A stretch of DNA of 64,000 nucleotides from PALSA-612 sp963773055 (GTDB lineage: Bacteria; Actinomycetota; Thermoleophilia; Gaiellales; Gaiellaceae). Positions 42,567-50,097 of the stretch are shown one piece after another (position 1 is the first letter of the stretch; every line of letters begins with the position of its first letter). The stretch lies in the NCBI GenBank assembly GCA_963773055.1, contig CAVYZL010000006.1, positions 620,001 to 684,000 on the forward strand, read 5' to 3'. The notes under the pieces are model-generated. The model saw only the letters and a list, made by a program, of their open reading frames with translations, made no database searches and was not told the origin of the DNA. A program made the position numbers and the translations under genes.

Positions 42567-42882
42567 CTACTCCGCAACCGCCCTCGTCGGGTGACAGCGA
42601 GAGCACAGCGTCGTCACCTGCTCGAGCCGGGCACCGTAGTGATCGCCATGAAGCGCCCGGATCTAGGTGTCCTTCAAGTCGCTCGCCCTCTCGGAGCTCG
42701 GCGGCGTGGCGTCCGCACTCGCGGCAGCGGTAGCCGTCACGCTCGCGCGCCTGCTCGCGGAGGGTTTGCCACGCGGAGAGGTTCCGTCCTCGCCGGCGCA
42801 CTCGTCGCTCGGCTGCGCACTTCGGGCAGTAGGCGACGCTCAACGAGCGGTGGCGGGTACAGAGTCGGTAGACGGGTGACAT
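42567..42882 (-). CDS. HNH endonuclease, single-base frameshift near 42656
   Basis: From ATG 42882 the product has two CxxC zinc pairs (YCPKCAAERR), then RDGYRCRECGRHAAEL and LEGHLDPG, an HNH homing/restriction-type nuclease. As read the frame loses the last motif. In the next frame LHGDHYGARLEQVTTLCSRCHPTRAVAE ends at TAG 42567-42569, giving the CxxC-H closing motif. Deleting one C from CCC at 42656-42658 joins them as GHLDPALHGDHYG. The repaired protein is about 104 residues. Such HNH proteins are common next to phage or mobile genes. Confidence 0.6.
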
Positions 42883-42889
42883 CAGGCGC

Positions 42890-43627
42890 CTAGGTCGCTA
42901 CGTCTGCCTGCCGGAGCACCTGGCGCGCCCGTCGCCCGCCGATCGTCTTGTGTTCGAGAAGCTCTGCCGCCAGCGCCTGCACGCGGCGGATGAAGAAGTC
43001 CTCGTAGACGATCGAGCGGCAGACCTGACGCAGGTAGCCGAGCGTGACAGCGGCGAGCTGGCTGCCGGCGAGGGCAAAGGCCATCGCGCCGGCGTCCTCC
43101 TCGTCACTCGTGACCGTGCCCTCCCTCGCCGCCGATCGCTCCAGGTGCGCGCGCTCGCTGCGACTCAGCAGGGCGCAGGCGGCCTCTGCCTGCTGGTAGT
43201 CGGGCTCACGGCCGATACGAGCTGCAGGTGCATCGGACTCGAAGCCTGCCAGCTCGGCGCCGATCGGTCCCGCCAGCGAGATCAAGACGTCTCCTTCCAG
43301 CTGTCGACGTAGGCGCGCCGGCAGGAACGGCGCCGGTAGGGCCAGCCGCTCTAGCTCCTCGGGGCGGATCTTCATCGTGCCGTTGATGCAGACCCCGCTC
43401 CAGCGTGCCGTCGGTTCGATCGATACAGCGCGTATCGGGCGGCCGACCAGGTTGGCCATCGCTGCGTGGCCGGCTTCGTGGTGGGCCGTGCGTCGCAACG
43501 TGAATGGGTACTCAGAGGGAGGGGGAAGGTCGGCCGCCGCAGCCGCCGACACCCCCTCTCGTCGCGACGACAAGGAAGCCGCGGCATCGCGGCCGTGGAG
43601 ATCAGGCACGGCCGCGATCTTCGTCAT
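42890..43627 (-). CDS. HExxH metallopeptidase, M41/FtsH-protease-like
   Basis: The 245-residue product has AHHEAGHAAMANLVGRPIRAVSIEP, the HEAGH zinc motif of M41 peptidases with the usual following turn, and a later DAGAMAFALAGSQLAAV. There is no AAA ATPase domain and no membrane helix, so it is not a full FtsH. Stand-alone HExxH proteins of this kind occur in actinobacterial mobile elements. A likely third metal ligand lies in DVLISLAGPIGAELAGFESDAP. Its ATG overlaps the stop of an upstream ribbon-helix-helix-like gene. The target is unknown. Confidence 0.7.
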   Translation of the reverse strand: MTKIAAVPDLHGRDAAASLSSRREGVSAAAAADLPPPSEYPFTLRRTAHHEAGHAAMANLVGRPIRAVSIEPTARWSGVCINGTMKIRPEELERLALPAPFLPARLRRQLEGDVLISLAGPIGAELAGFESDAPAARIGREPDYQQAEAACALLSRSERAHLERSAAREGTVTSDEEDAGAMAFALAGSQLAAVTLGYLRQVCRSIVYEDFFIRRVQALAAELLEHKTIGGRRARQVLRQADVAT

Positions 43628-43734
43628 CCGTTTCTAGCGTGCTCGCGCTCGAGATGCTCGCGCAGCGCGCGCCTGACTTCGGCGCTCACGCTGCGGTCCG
43701 CCTCGCGGGCGAGCGCGTACAGCTCCTGCTTCAT
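43624..43734 (-). CDS. Short ribbon-helix-helix (CopG-like) protein
   Basis: The 36 codons from ATG 43734 read MKQELYALAREADRSVSAEV then RRALREHLEREHARNG, the helix-turn-helix half of a ribbon-helix-helix repressor. The beta-strand residues (AxVNVGVA) lie just upstream in the same frame without a start codon, so the gene may be longer with an unusual or lost start, or 5' truncated. The TGA stop overlaps the ATG of the metallopeptidase gene. A DNA-binding regulator or antitoxin-like role is inferred. A plus-strand gene starts in the same CATG. Confidence 0.5.
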   Translation of the reverse strand: MKQELYALAREADRSVSAEVRRALREHLEREHARNG

Positions 43735-43888
43735 GGCGACGCCGACGTTGACGACGGTGGCGAGCGCGTCGACGACGGCCGAGCAGCGAGTCGAATGGCT
43801 GCTCAGGACGTATTACGACGTGCGCGACGGCGGCTACAACGCCGACCCCACCGGCCAGGGCGTTCGCATGATGCCGGGCGACTGGTGA
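43733..43888 (+). CDS. Small protein of a mobile-element-like cluster (51 residues)
   Basis: From ATG 43733 the frame reads MATPTLTTVASASTTAEQRV then EWLLRTYYDVRDGGYNADPT and GQGVRMMPGDW. The last part looks like a short conserved protein. Its start codon overlaps, on the other strand, that of the RHH gene. Its stop is followed immediately by a GTG (43885) opening another short frame that ends at 43956. Function unknown; probably phage-like. Confidence 0.35.
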   Translation: MATPTLTTVASASTTAEQRVEWLLRTYYDVRDGGYNADPTGQGVRMMPGDW

Positions 43889-43995
43889 TAGACGTCCTAC
43901 CCGGAACTGAACGCTGCCTGATCGAGATGCGAGACAGCGACTCGCGTCGCCTGTAATGGCATCTGACGGCCCGCTACCGCGACGCGCGCCGCCTC

Positions 43996-44241
43996 GTGAT
44001 CGAGGTACCGGTGCGGAAGACGCGGCAAGGCGCCGTGCCGTCCTGCCGCCAACTGCGAGTCGTCGGCGGTGCCGTCTTCTCGGGCTCGAATCACGCACGC
44101 GTGCTCGTGCGCCGCTGGCCCGAGGACGTCTCACTCGCGCTGGCGACGGCCGGCGTGGCGCTACTTGTTCGGACGATGTACGGCGGTCAGCGGGAGCGGA
44201 TCGTCCTACCGCGGGACGTGGCGGCGGTGGCCTTCGGATGA
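43996..44241 (+). CDS. Hypothetical protein, 5' part possibly lost to a stop codon
   Basis: The 81-residue frame (GTG 43996) begins VIEVPVRKTRQGAVPS and ends VRTMYGGQRERIVLPRDVAAVAFG. The same frame is open upstream back to TAA 43954-43956, reading WHLTARYRDARRL, and before that stop it reads VIDVLPGTERCLIEMRDSDS from GTG 43885. The upstream and downstream pieces look like one protein of about 118 residues broken by a nonsense codon. The stop overlaps the next gene as ATGA. Function unknown. Confidence 0.45.
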   Translation: MIEVPVRKTRQGAVPSCRQLRVVGGAVFSGSNHARVLVRRWPEDVSLALATAGVALLVRTMYGGQRERIVLPRDVAAVAFG

Positions 44242-44501
44242 ACACTCTCGAGACGGAGCGCCCTTCGCGCACCTTCGAGTGGCTTGCAGAGTGGCGAAAA
44301 CCCGAGCGCGAGCCGGGGCCGGTGCGACCGCTCAAAGGCGACCACTGCGCCAAATGCACGAGCGAGCCTCTGCGCACGCGCTGTCGCTGGGACGGATTCT
44401 GCTGGCGAAGCCAGAGAGCGGCGCTGATGCTCGAAAAGCGGAACCGTGACCGAAACGGGCCGGGGGTTCAAACGCTACCAGTGGCCGAAACGGACGACTA
44501 G
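44238..44501 (+). CDS. Small cysteine-containing protein of the mobile-like cluster
   Basis: The 87-residue product from ATG 44238 overlaps the previous stop as ATGA. It is basic and carries four cysteines in GDHCAKCTSEPLRTRCRWDGFCW, which may bind a zinc ion. No family recognised. Coupled small genes, an RHH protein, an HExxH protease and an HNH nuclease in the same 2 kb suggest a degraded mobile element or prophage. Confidence 0.45.
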   Translation: MNTLETERPSRTFEWLAEWRKPEREPGPVRPLKGDHCAKCTSEPLRTRCRWDGFCWRSQRAALMLEKRNRDRNGPGVQTLPVAETDD

Positions 44502-44652
44502 CGCGCGAGCTCGACGCCGCCTAGGCTCGACGCGGCCCGGCATCGCGCAGAAGCTCTCGGCGGCGCGACCAGTGTTGCTTTCGGAGGTCGTCTGTCATAT
44601 AAGCCCTCGCACGCACAGATCGTGCGCCTGAGGACCTACTGGGGAGGGTTCG

Positions 44653-44943
44653 ATGAAGGAACGACTGGTCTTTGCTCTTGTCATGCTCGGAGTGGTATTC
44701 GGGATCGGTGCCGCAGTGGGGCTCGCTGACCCGAATCTCAGCAACGTCCCGATGCATCGCCACTGGATCAATGGCGTGCAGGTTGGGCCGGATCTCTGTG
44801 ACAACCCGAACAACAAAGGCATCCAGAAGGCGTTCAACGAGTTCCACAACAACCTGCACCGTCTGACGCCCGATTCGATCGGCCCGGTTGCTCCTGGCTT
44901 GCACAACGGCCAGGGCGGCGAGATCACGTCGACAGGCTGCTAA
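44653..44943 (+). CDS. Small secreted protein
   Basis: The 96-residue product begins MKERLVFALVMLGVVFGIGAAVGLADPN, a signal peptide with cleavage probably near GLA-D, and continues with a polar domain that has two cysteines (PDLCDNPN and the final STGC). HRHWINGVQVGPD and HNNLHRLTPDSIGPVAPGL have no known family. The ATG follows GGGGAGGG with a six-base gap. A long hairpin ends the transcript 10 bases after the stop. A single-gene unit. Confidence 0.7.
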   Translation: MKERLVFALVMLGVVFGIGAAVGLADPNLSNVPMHRHWINGVQVGPDLCDNPNNKGIQKAFNEFHNNLHRLTPDSIGPVAPGLHNGQGGEITSTGC

Positions 44944-44952
44944 AGCAGACTC

Positions 44953-44982
44953 GGGAGACGGCCCTTGGAAGGGCCGTCTCCC
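44953..44982 (+). terminator. Terminator hairpin after the small secreted protein
   Basis: GGGAGACGGCCCTT (44953-44966) pairs perfectly with AAGGGCCGTCTCCC (44969-44982) around a two-base loop, a 14-bp stem. No T-run follows. It is the strongest hairpin seen in the window by length. Confidence 0.75.
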
Positions 44983-45405
44983 AGGCGTACAACCCAGGCA
45001 GATGGGCCCGGACTCACACCTACGCTCCGGACCGACGAAGAGGAGGGTTCGCCCGGAACTGCATGAACCACGGAAGGGGAGCCGCCGCGCTGCAGGTTGG
45101 ACATGCATCTCTCCCCGAGTCCGACTTGGCATGCACGTCCAGGGCGGGCGGCTCCCGTCCTCATTGAAAGTCGTGCTCTGCGACCGCGCCATCCCCGGTT
45201 TGAGTGACCGGCCAAAAGAGCCATCTAGCGCCCCGGCACGTCGCCGACTACGCTCGACGCGGCCCGCGCTGTTGTCACGTTCGGCAAATCCCGAGGTACG
45301 CACCGGGGTACGCACGAGATGAGCATTTCCGGCACGTCTGTCACGAATGGCACGAGACGCTTTCGCTCAGCCATGCGGTTTTGTACGAGTCTAGGGAAAC
45401 CCGAG
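44983..45405. other. Intergenic stretch before tRNA-Glu, no gene recognised
   Basis: About 420 bases with no convincing coding frame on either strand. A CTCGACGCGGCCCG-type word at 45248 also occurs near 44525. The right end is the 3' side of the tRNA-Glu gene, a classical integration position. No second copy of the tRNA 3' end was found elsewhere in the window. Confidence 0.5.
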
Positions 45406-45478
45406 AGGCGCATACGGGATTCGAACCCGTGCCGCCGCCGTGAGAGGGCGGTGTCCTAGGCCACTAGACGAATGCGCC
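45406..45478 (-). tRNA. tRNA-Glu (anticodon CTC)
   Basis: The minus strand folds as a tRNA: acceptor GGCGCAT pairs with ATGCGCC, the D arm is GTCTAGTGGCCTAGGAC, the anticodon stem-loop is CCGCC-CTCTCAC-GGCGG with CTC at the anticodon positions, and the T arm is CGGGTTCGAATCCCG. CTC reads the glutamate codon GAG. No CCA is encoded. Its 5' end overlaps by 15 bases the last codons and the TAG stop of the gene to its right. Confidence 0.95.
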
Positions 45479-46792
45479 CGGCTCGTCCGAGTCTAGCGGC
45501 TTCGATTCGGGGCTCGGTGCAACAGCCGTGGGAGGTGGCTCCAGCTCTTCAGGGGTTTTCTCCTGCTCCGGCCCGGCGAAGACGGCGGCCGGTGCGGCGT
45601 GCGGATAGCGGTCCGTGAGCACGAGCGCGTACGCGTTCAGCTGGGTCGAGTAGCCGAGCCCGTAGGCCGCGGCCCGCTGGAGCCCGATGGGCATCTGCGC
45701 CCTGACGAGCGAGACGAACCAGCCGAAGATCGCGACGGCGTACATCACCGTTCCCGCGGCCGCGGAGACGAATGCCGCCGGGATCAGCAGGAACAGCCGG
45801 AACCCTGTCTTCCAGCGGTTCTGCTGCTCGAAGGGATCGAGCCGCATGTCGACCGGGTAGCTGCCCGCCTTGCCGACGAAGCCTGGGAACGGGTTCCCGA
45901 TCAGCAGCAGGAACGCGTAGACGTGGACGGAGTAGCGGACGTACGCCGACAAGAAGCGGGCGAGCGGTCGCGGCGAGCGGCCGATCGCAAGCGCGCAGAA
46001 CCAGTTCGTGATCGCGGCGAGGAACGCCACGACCGACCAGAGCAGCAGCCAGACGATGTGCGGGAACGCGAGCGGCAGCCGGAGCAGCACGGTGAGCCGC
46101 GAGCGGCGCAGGTCGTCCTCGTTCACGAGCCGCGGCACGAGCGGGTCGACCTCCGGAGGCTCGAGAGACTCGACGTGCGTCGTCGGGTCCGTGTGCGGAT
46201 AGCGATCCGTGAGCAGAAAGAGGTATGCAGCCGTCTGCGCGCTGTAGCCGATCCCCCAGGCCATCGCGTCGCGAAGCCCGCGTGGGGCCCGGCTCTTCGC
46301 GAGCGCGGCAAACCACGTGAGAAACGCCGCCGTCCCCGCGAGGCCGGCGCCGCGCAAGCCGAACGAGATCGGCCCACCGAAGAGGACGCCCGCGAGGATG
46401 ACCGCAGGTAGCGCAAGCACCCCGCGGAAGGCCGTCTTCCAGCGGTTCTGACGCTCGGGTGGCGCGATCTCGAGATCGACGTCGTAGGGGTTGGCGGTGC
46501 CGACGAAGAACGGCGGGTACGGGTTCGCCACGAGCAGCAGATACGCCTCGATCTGGGTCGCGTAGCGGAGGTAGCCGCTCAGGAAGTCGTGGAGACCCGT
46601 CGGCGAGGTCCCCTTGATCAGCGTCGCGAACCAGTTGATGACCACGATCACGAAGGCGACCGACGACCAGAAGGCAAGCCAGAGCAGATGGGGGATCGCG
46701 AGCAGCCAGCGGAAGAAGACCGTCAGGCGCGAGCGCTCGAGATCGTCCGTGACGACGAGGCGGACCGGGTGAGGCGCCTGCACCGTCTCCAC
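45464..46792 (-). CDS. Membrane protein with four DUF4389-type repeats
   Basis: The 442-residue product contains two DUF4389 blocks (about 10-205 and 218-410). Each block is itself two similar units, so four repeats are visible: RSRLTVFFRWLLAIPHLLWL, NRWKTAFRGVLALPAVILAG, RSRLTVLLRLPLAFPHIVWL and NRWKTGFRLFLLIPAAFVSA. Each is followed by WFxxL and a GLxxxxxxxxxYxxQxxAYxxLLTDRYP-like segment. Each unit has two membrane helices, giving about eight. The function of the family is unknown. The C-terminal EPGAFV and stop codon are encoded by tRNA-Glu bases. Confidence 0.85.
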   Translation of the reverse strand: METVQAPHPVRLVVTDDLERSRLTVFFRWLLAIPHLLWLAFWSSVAFVIVVINWFATLIKGTSPTGLHDFLSGYLRYATQIEAYLLLVANPYPPFFVGTANPYDVDLEIAPPERQNRWKTAFRGVLALPAVILAGVLFGGPISFGLRGAGLAGTAAFLTWFAALAKSRAPRGLRDAMAWGIGYSAQTAAYLFLLTDRYPHTDPTTHVESLEPPEVDPLVPRLVNEDDLRRSRLTVLLRLPLAFPHIVWLLLWSVVAFLAAITNWFCALAIGRSPRPLARFLSAYVRYSVHVYAFLLLIGNPFPGFVGKAGSYPVDMRLDPFEQQNRWKTGFRLFLLIPAAFVSAAAGTVMYAVAIFGWFVSLVRAQMPIGLQRAAAYGLGYSTQLNAYALVLTDRYPHAAPAAVFAGPEQEKTPEELEPPPTAVAPSPESKPLDSDEPGAFV

Positions 46793-46801
46793 GGCGCGAG
46801 C

Positions 46802-47758
46802 CTATCGCTCGGTACGGGCGCGGTCTATCTCCGCGCGCTCGGGCGCGATGATCTGCTTCCAGCGAACCGTGCGCGCGATCAGAAGCAGCGCGATCAGGCC
46901 GATGGCGAAGTTGAACGCGTTCGTCGCGAGCTGCATGCCGACGCTGAAGGCGACGAGCTCCGTGTGCGGGATGCTCGAGTCCCGAAACGCGTAGAGGAGG
47001 AATCCCTGCTGCGTGCCGAGACCCCCGGGCGTGAACGGCAGGAGCGTGGACAGGCTCTGGACGGCGAGCACGAGCATGACGTTCCGCGGCGAGCTCGGGA
47101 TGTCGAACGCATCGAGGAAGAACCAGATGCTCGCGATGCGAAAGGCCCAGGACAGCGCCTGCCACGTCACGACGCGCGAGAGGTAGCGGCCCGGTGTGTA
47201 GAGAATCGCGAAGCCGTGCCGGATCTGCTCCTTGAAATCGCGCACCCGGCGCGACCAGATGACGACGAGCAGCGTGATCACCGTCGCCCAGACGACGAAG
47301 ATCACGACCGCGGGCCGTGGGTGGTCGATCGGCCAGCTCCAGTCGAGCGTCGGCAGGCTCGGCAGCACGTCGAGCGCCGGCAGGACGCCTGCGAACAGCG
47401 CCCACACGAGCACGCCGGAGGCGACGACGGCGTCGAACAGCGTCTCGACGATCAACGTCGGCGCGAGCGTCGTGTACGTCGTCCCGGGCAGCTCCGCCTT
47501 CACGAGCACGAGCTTCACCACGTCTCCGGAGCGTGCCGGGGCGACGGCGTTGATGCCCGTGCCGGCGAAGTACGCGCCGGTCACGCGATCGAGCGGCACG
47601 TGTAGGTCCGGGAACGCTGCGGCGACGATCGCACGCCAGGCGACTGCGCGGCAGAGGAGGCGGAGCAGCTGGAGCCCGAGCGCGATCCCGACCGCCTGCC
47701 ACTTCACGTGCGCGAGCTCCGAGAAGAACGTGTCTACCGCATCGAACAGGTCGTGCAC
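46802..47758 (-). CDS. YbhN/UPF0104-family membrane protein (LPG-synthase-like flippase domain)
   Basis: The 318-residue product has about eight membrane helices. It shows the family pattern of an N-terminal LGLQLLRLLCRAVAWRAIVAAA, the conserved GAYFAGTGINAVAPARSGDVVKLVLVK (a G-x-N-x-xxPx-R-xG motif) and LPFTPGGLGTQQGFLLYAF. This matches the transmembrane part of lysylphosphatidylglycerol synthase and the YbhN family, but the aminoacyl-transferase domain is absent. A lipid-moving role is inferred. The start is a GTG at 47758; the DUF4389 gene follows nine bases downstream, so the two are probably cotranscribed. A 33-base gap divides it from the cyclodeaminase gene. Confidence 0.87.
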   Translation of the reverse strand: MHDLFDAVDTFFSELAHVKWQAVGIALGLQLLRLLCRAVAWRAIVAAAFPDLHVPLDRVTGAYFAGTGINAVAPARSGDVVKLVLVKAELPGTTYTTLAPTLIVETLFDAVVASGVLVWALFAGVLPALDVLPSLPTLDWSWPIDHPRPAVVIFVVWATVITLLVVIWSRRVRDFKEQIRHGFAILYTPGRYLSRVVTWQALSWAFRIASIWFFLDAFDIPSSPRNVMLVLAVQSLSTLLPFTPGGLGTQQGFLLYAFRDSSIPHTELVAFSVGMQLATNAFNFAIGLIALLLIARTVRWKQIIAPERAEIDRARTER

Positions 47759-47791
47759 GGACGCGAACGATAGGCGTCGTAGACTCGCGTC

Positions 47792-48385
47792 ATGGAGAGC
47801 GGTCTCAACGGCGACGAATATCTCGATCTCCGGCTCGGAGAGTTCCTCGAGCGCCTGGGCACCGGCGCGCCCGGAAGCGGATCCGCGTCTGCGCTAACGG
47901 TCGCGTTCGCGGCCGGCCTCGTGGCCATGGTGGCCCGTCAGTCGGCGGGCTGCTGGGAGGACGCGGGCGGTGTCGCGGCGCAGGCGCTCGCGCTCCAGGC
48001 GCGGGCTGCCCCGCTCGCGCTCGCGGACGCCCAGGTCTGGGGGGAGGCGCTCGACGCGTTGACCGACGCGGCCAGGGAGTCGACAGCGCCGAACGGCGCT
48101 CTCGAGGCCAAGCTAGAGCAAGCGGCCGCGGTTCCGCTGCTGATCGCCGAGGCGGCGGCAGACACGGCGTCGCTGGCAGCTCTCGCCGCCGAGCTCGGCG
48201 AGGGCACCTACAGGGCCGACGCGGCTTCGGCAGCCGTGCTCGCGGCAGCCTCCGCACGCGTCGCCGCGCATCTCGTATCCGTCAACCTCACGGTCTCGGG
48301 CGACGACGACCGGCTCGTCCGTGCCCGGGCGAGCGAATCGTCAGCGGCCGATGCCGCCTCGCGCGCACTCGACGCGGGCGACTGA
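47792..48385 (+). CDS. Cyclodeaminase/cyclohydrolase (formiminotetrahydrofolate cyclodeaminase-like)
   Basis: This family opens the ring of formimino-THF, releasing ammonia. The 197-residue helical protein begins LRLGEFLERLGTGAPGSGSASALTVAFAAGLVAMVAR, the nearly invariant P-G-SGSASA block of the family, and includes VPLLIAEAAADTASLAALAAELG, another conserved stretch. It is a stand-alone version of the second half of FTCD. The formimidoyltransferase half is encoded separately at 61582-62469 in this window. ATG 47792 is the start; the gene reads divergently from the YbhN-type gene. Confidence 0.85.
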   Translation: MESGLNGDEYLDLRLGEFLERLGTGAPGSGSASALTVAFAAGLVAMVARQSAGCWEDAGGVAAQALALQARAAPLALADAQVWGEALDALTDAARESTAPNGALEAKLEQAAAVPLLIAEAAADTASLAALAAELGEGTYRADAASAAVLAAASARVAAHLVSVNLTVSGDDDRLVRARASESSAADAASRALDAGD

Positions 48386-48404
48386 ACGCTGTTTGATCCC
48401 GGTT

Positions 48405-48941
48405 GTGACGACGGTGATTACCGACGCAGAGCTCGTTCAGCGCTGCCGTGCCGGCGAGCCGGACGCGTGGAAGGAGCTCGTCGAGCGGTTCTCTCGCTAC
48501 GTCTATGCGATCGCGACGCAGGGGTTTCGCCTCAGCACGGCAGACGCCGAGGATGTCTTTCAGGAGGTGTTCACCCGCGTCTACACCCGGCTCGACACGC
48601 TGCGGGACGAGGCCGCGCTCCGGCCGTGGATCGCCCAGCTCACGCGCCGCGTCTGCCTGGACACGCTGACGGCATCGGGGCGCGTGAAGCCCGTCGAGGA
48701 GGTCGTGGCCGCGGACGTCATGCGCGGCGACGAGTTCGAGCTGATCGACGAGGCCTTCAGCGTGCGCGAGGCGCTCGCCGAGCTCTCGGAGTCCTGCCAG
48801 GAGATGCTCGACCGCTTTTTTGCCCGCGACGAGAGCTACAAGACGATCTCGAACGACCTCGATCTTCCCGCCGGGACGGTCGCGAGCCGCATCTCCCGCT
48901 GCCTTCGGCGCCTACGAGAAGAACTGGAGGGGAAGAAATGA
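48405..48941 (+). CDS. ECF-family RNA polymerase sigma factor
   Basis: The 178-residue product has a sigma-2 region (LVQRCRAGEPDAWKELVERFSRYVYAIATQG, then AEDVFQEVFTRVYTRLDTL) that binds core polymerase and the -10 element. It also has a sigma-4 region (LSESCQEMLDRFFARDESYKTISNDLDLPAGTVASRISRCLRRLREEL) with the helix-turn-helix that binds the -35. There is no anti-sigma gene immediately next to it with a recognisable fold; a small acidic protein follows. The start GTG 48405 gives VTTVITDAELVQRC; the open frame extends to 48321. It heads a run of four genes on one strand. Confidence 0.9.
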   Translation: MTTVITDAELVQRCRAGEPDAWKELVERFSRYVYAIATQGFRLSTADAEDVFQEVFTRVYTRLDTLRDEAALRPWIAQLTRRVCLDTLTASGRVKPVEEVVAADVMRGDEFELIDEAFSVREALAELSESCQEMLDRFFARDESYKTISNDLDLPAGTVASRISRCLRRLREELEGKK

Positions 48942-48966
48942 CGCCCCGGGCCGGTCTAGGGGATAG

Positions 48967-49224
48967 ATGATCGAGATCGCTTACGAGGAACGGCTGGGCT
49001 TTCTGCTTCGTCTGCTGCGCCCCGCTCCGGTTGGCTGGGTCGCTGCGGCCCAGGAGCTTCCTGCCGCACGGCGGGCGATGGACGAGATCGTTGCCCGCGC
49101 TGAGGCGGACGCCGAGTTCCAGGCCGCGCTGATCGCGGATCTCGAGGCGGCGCTCGAGCGCGAGGGCTACGAGCCCACGCGCCCGCTGCTGCACGAGCTC
49201 CGCAAGCGCTACGCCAGGGACTAG
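48967..49224 (+). CDS. Small helical protein downstream of the ECF sigma factor
   Basis: The 85-residue product begins MIEIAYEERLGFLLRLLRPA and is rich in Ala/Glu/Arg helices (AARRAMDEIVARAEADAEFQA, LIADLEAALEREGYEPT). It has no cysteines, membrane segment or signal. It lies 25 bases after the sigma gene and 21 before the subtilase. Position suggests a role with them, for instance as a sigma partner, but there is no sequence support for an anti-sigma fold. Confidence 0.55.
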   Translation: MIEIAYEERLGFLLRLLRPAPVGWVAAAQELPAARRAMDEIVARAEADAEFQAALIADLEAALEREGYEPTRPLLHELRKRYARD

Positions 49225-49245
49225 TCCGGCGTAGCATCCAGGGCG

Positions 49246-50097
49246 ATGTCCGACGACGTCGCTCTCCACGAGGCTCAGACCGGGGGAGCGCTCCCTGCCT
49301 GGAGCCTGCCCAAGGAGGCGGCGGAGCAGATCGCCCTGCCGGTCGAGTGGCCGGAACGGGTCACGCGTGACTGGGCGTGGGGAGGAGCGACGGGAAAAGG
49401 CGTCAGCGTCTGCATTCTCGACTCTGGCGTGGAGGGCTCCCATCCCCTGGTCGGCGGCCTCGCAGGAGCGGTCACCGTCTCCGTCGATTCAGACGAGAAC
49501 CCGACCGTCGAGGAGGAGACCGAGGGCGACCTGTCGGGCCATGGCACGGCGTGCGCCGGCATCGTGCGCTCGATCGCGCCCGAGTGCGACCTCTACAGCG
49601 TCCGCGTGCTCGGCGCCGGATTCACGGGCTCGGGCCCGGTGCTCCTGGCCGGTCTTCAGTGGGCGGTCGAGCAGGGCTACGACCTGATCAATATGAGCCT
49701 CTCGACGACGAAGCGCCAGTTCGCGGCGCTGCTCCACGATCTTGCGGACTCGGCGTACTTCCGCCGGACGATGCTCGTCGCGGCCGCACACAACATGCCG
49801 GTGGAGAGCTACCCGTGGAAGTTCTCCTCCGTCATCTCGGTCGGCAGCCACGAGGAGCCGGATCCGATGACGTACTTCTACAACCCGAACCCGCCCGTCG
49901 AGTTCTTCGCGCGCGGCGTCGGGGTCGACGTCGCCTGGCCGGGCGGCTCCAAGATCAAGGCGTCCGGGAACAGCTTCGCGACGCCGCACATGACCGGGAT
50001 CTGCGCGCTGATCCTCTCGAAACATCCGGAGCTGATCCCGTTTCAGCTCAAGAGCGTGCTGTTCCTGACGGCGACGAACGTTGGAGGTGGGAAGTGA
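49246..50097 (+). CDS. Intracellular subtilisin-like serine protease (S8)
   Basis: The 283-residue product has the full S8 triad: CILDSGVEGSHP (Asp about 59), GHGTACAGIV (His about 99), an oxyanion Asn in AAAHNMP (about 183) and GNSFATPHMTGI (Ser about 243). There is no signal peptide and no clear long prodomain, only about 40 residues before the catalytic domain, so it probably works in the cytoplasm. Its stop overlaps the start of a GAF-domain gene as GTGA, with an AGGTGGG ribosome site inside the protease end. The location in a sigma-factor operon suggests regulated proteolysis. Confidence 0.9.
   Translation: MSDDVALHEAQTGGALPAWSLPKEAAEQIALPVEWPERVTRDWAWGGATGKGVSVCILDSGVEGSHPLVGGLAGAVTVSVDSDENPTVEEETEGDLSGHGTACAGIVRSIAPECDLYSVRVLGAGFTGSGPVLLAGLQWAVEQGYDLINMSLSTTKRQFAALLHDLADSAYFRRTMLVAAAHNMPVESYPWKFSSVISVGSHEEPDPMTYFYNPNPPVEFFARGVGVDVAWPGGSKIKASGNSFATPHMTGICALILSKHPELIPFQLKSVLFLTATNVGGGK

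Noticed and set aside
42486..42893. Plus-strand Arg-rich frame over the HNH gene
   Set aside because: It is a shadow of the HNH nuclease on the minus strand, which shows real CxxC and HNH motifs.
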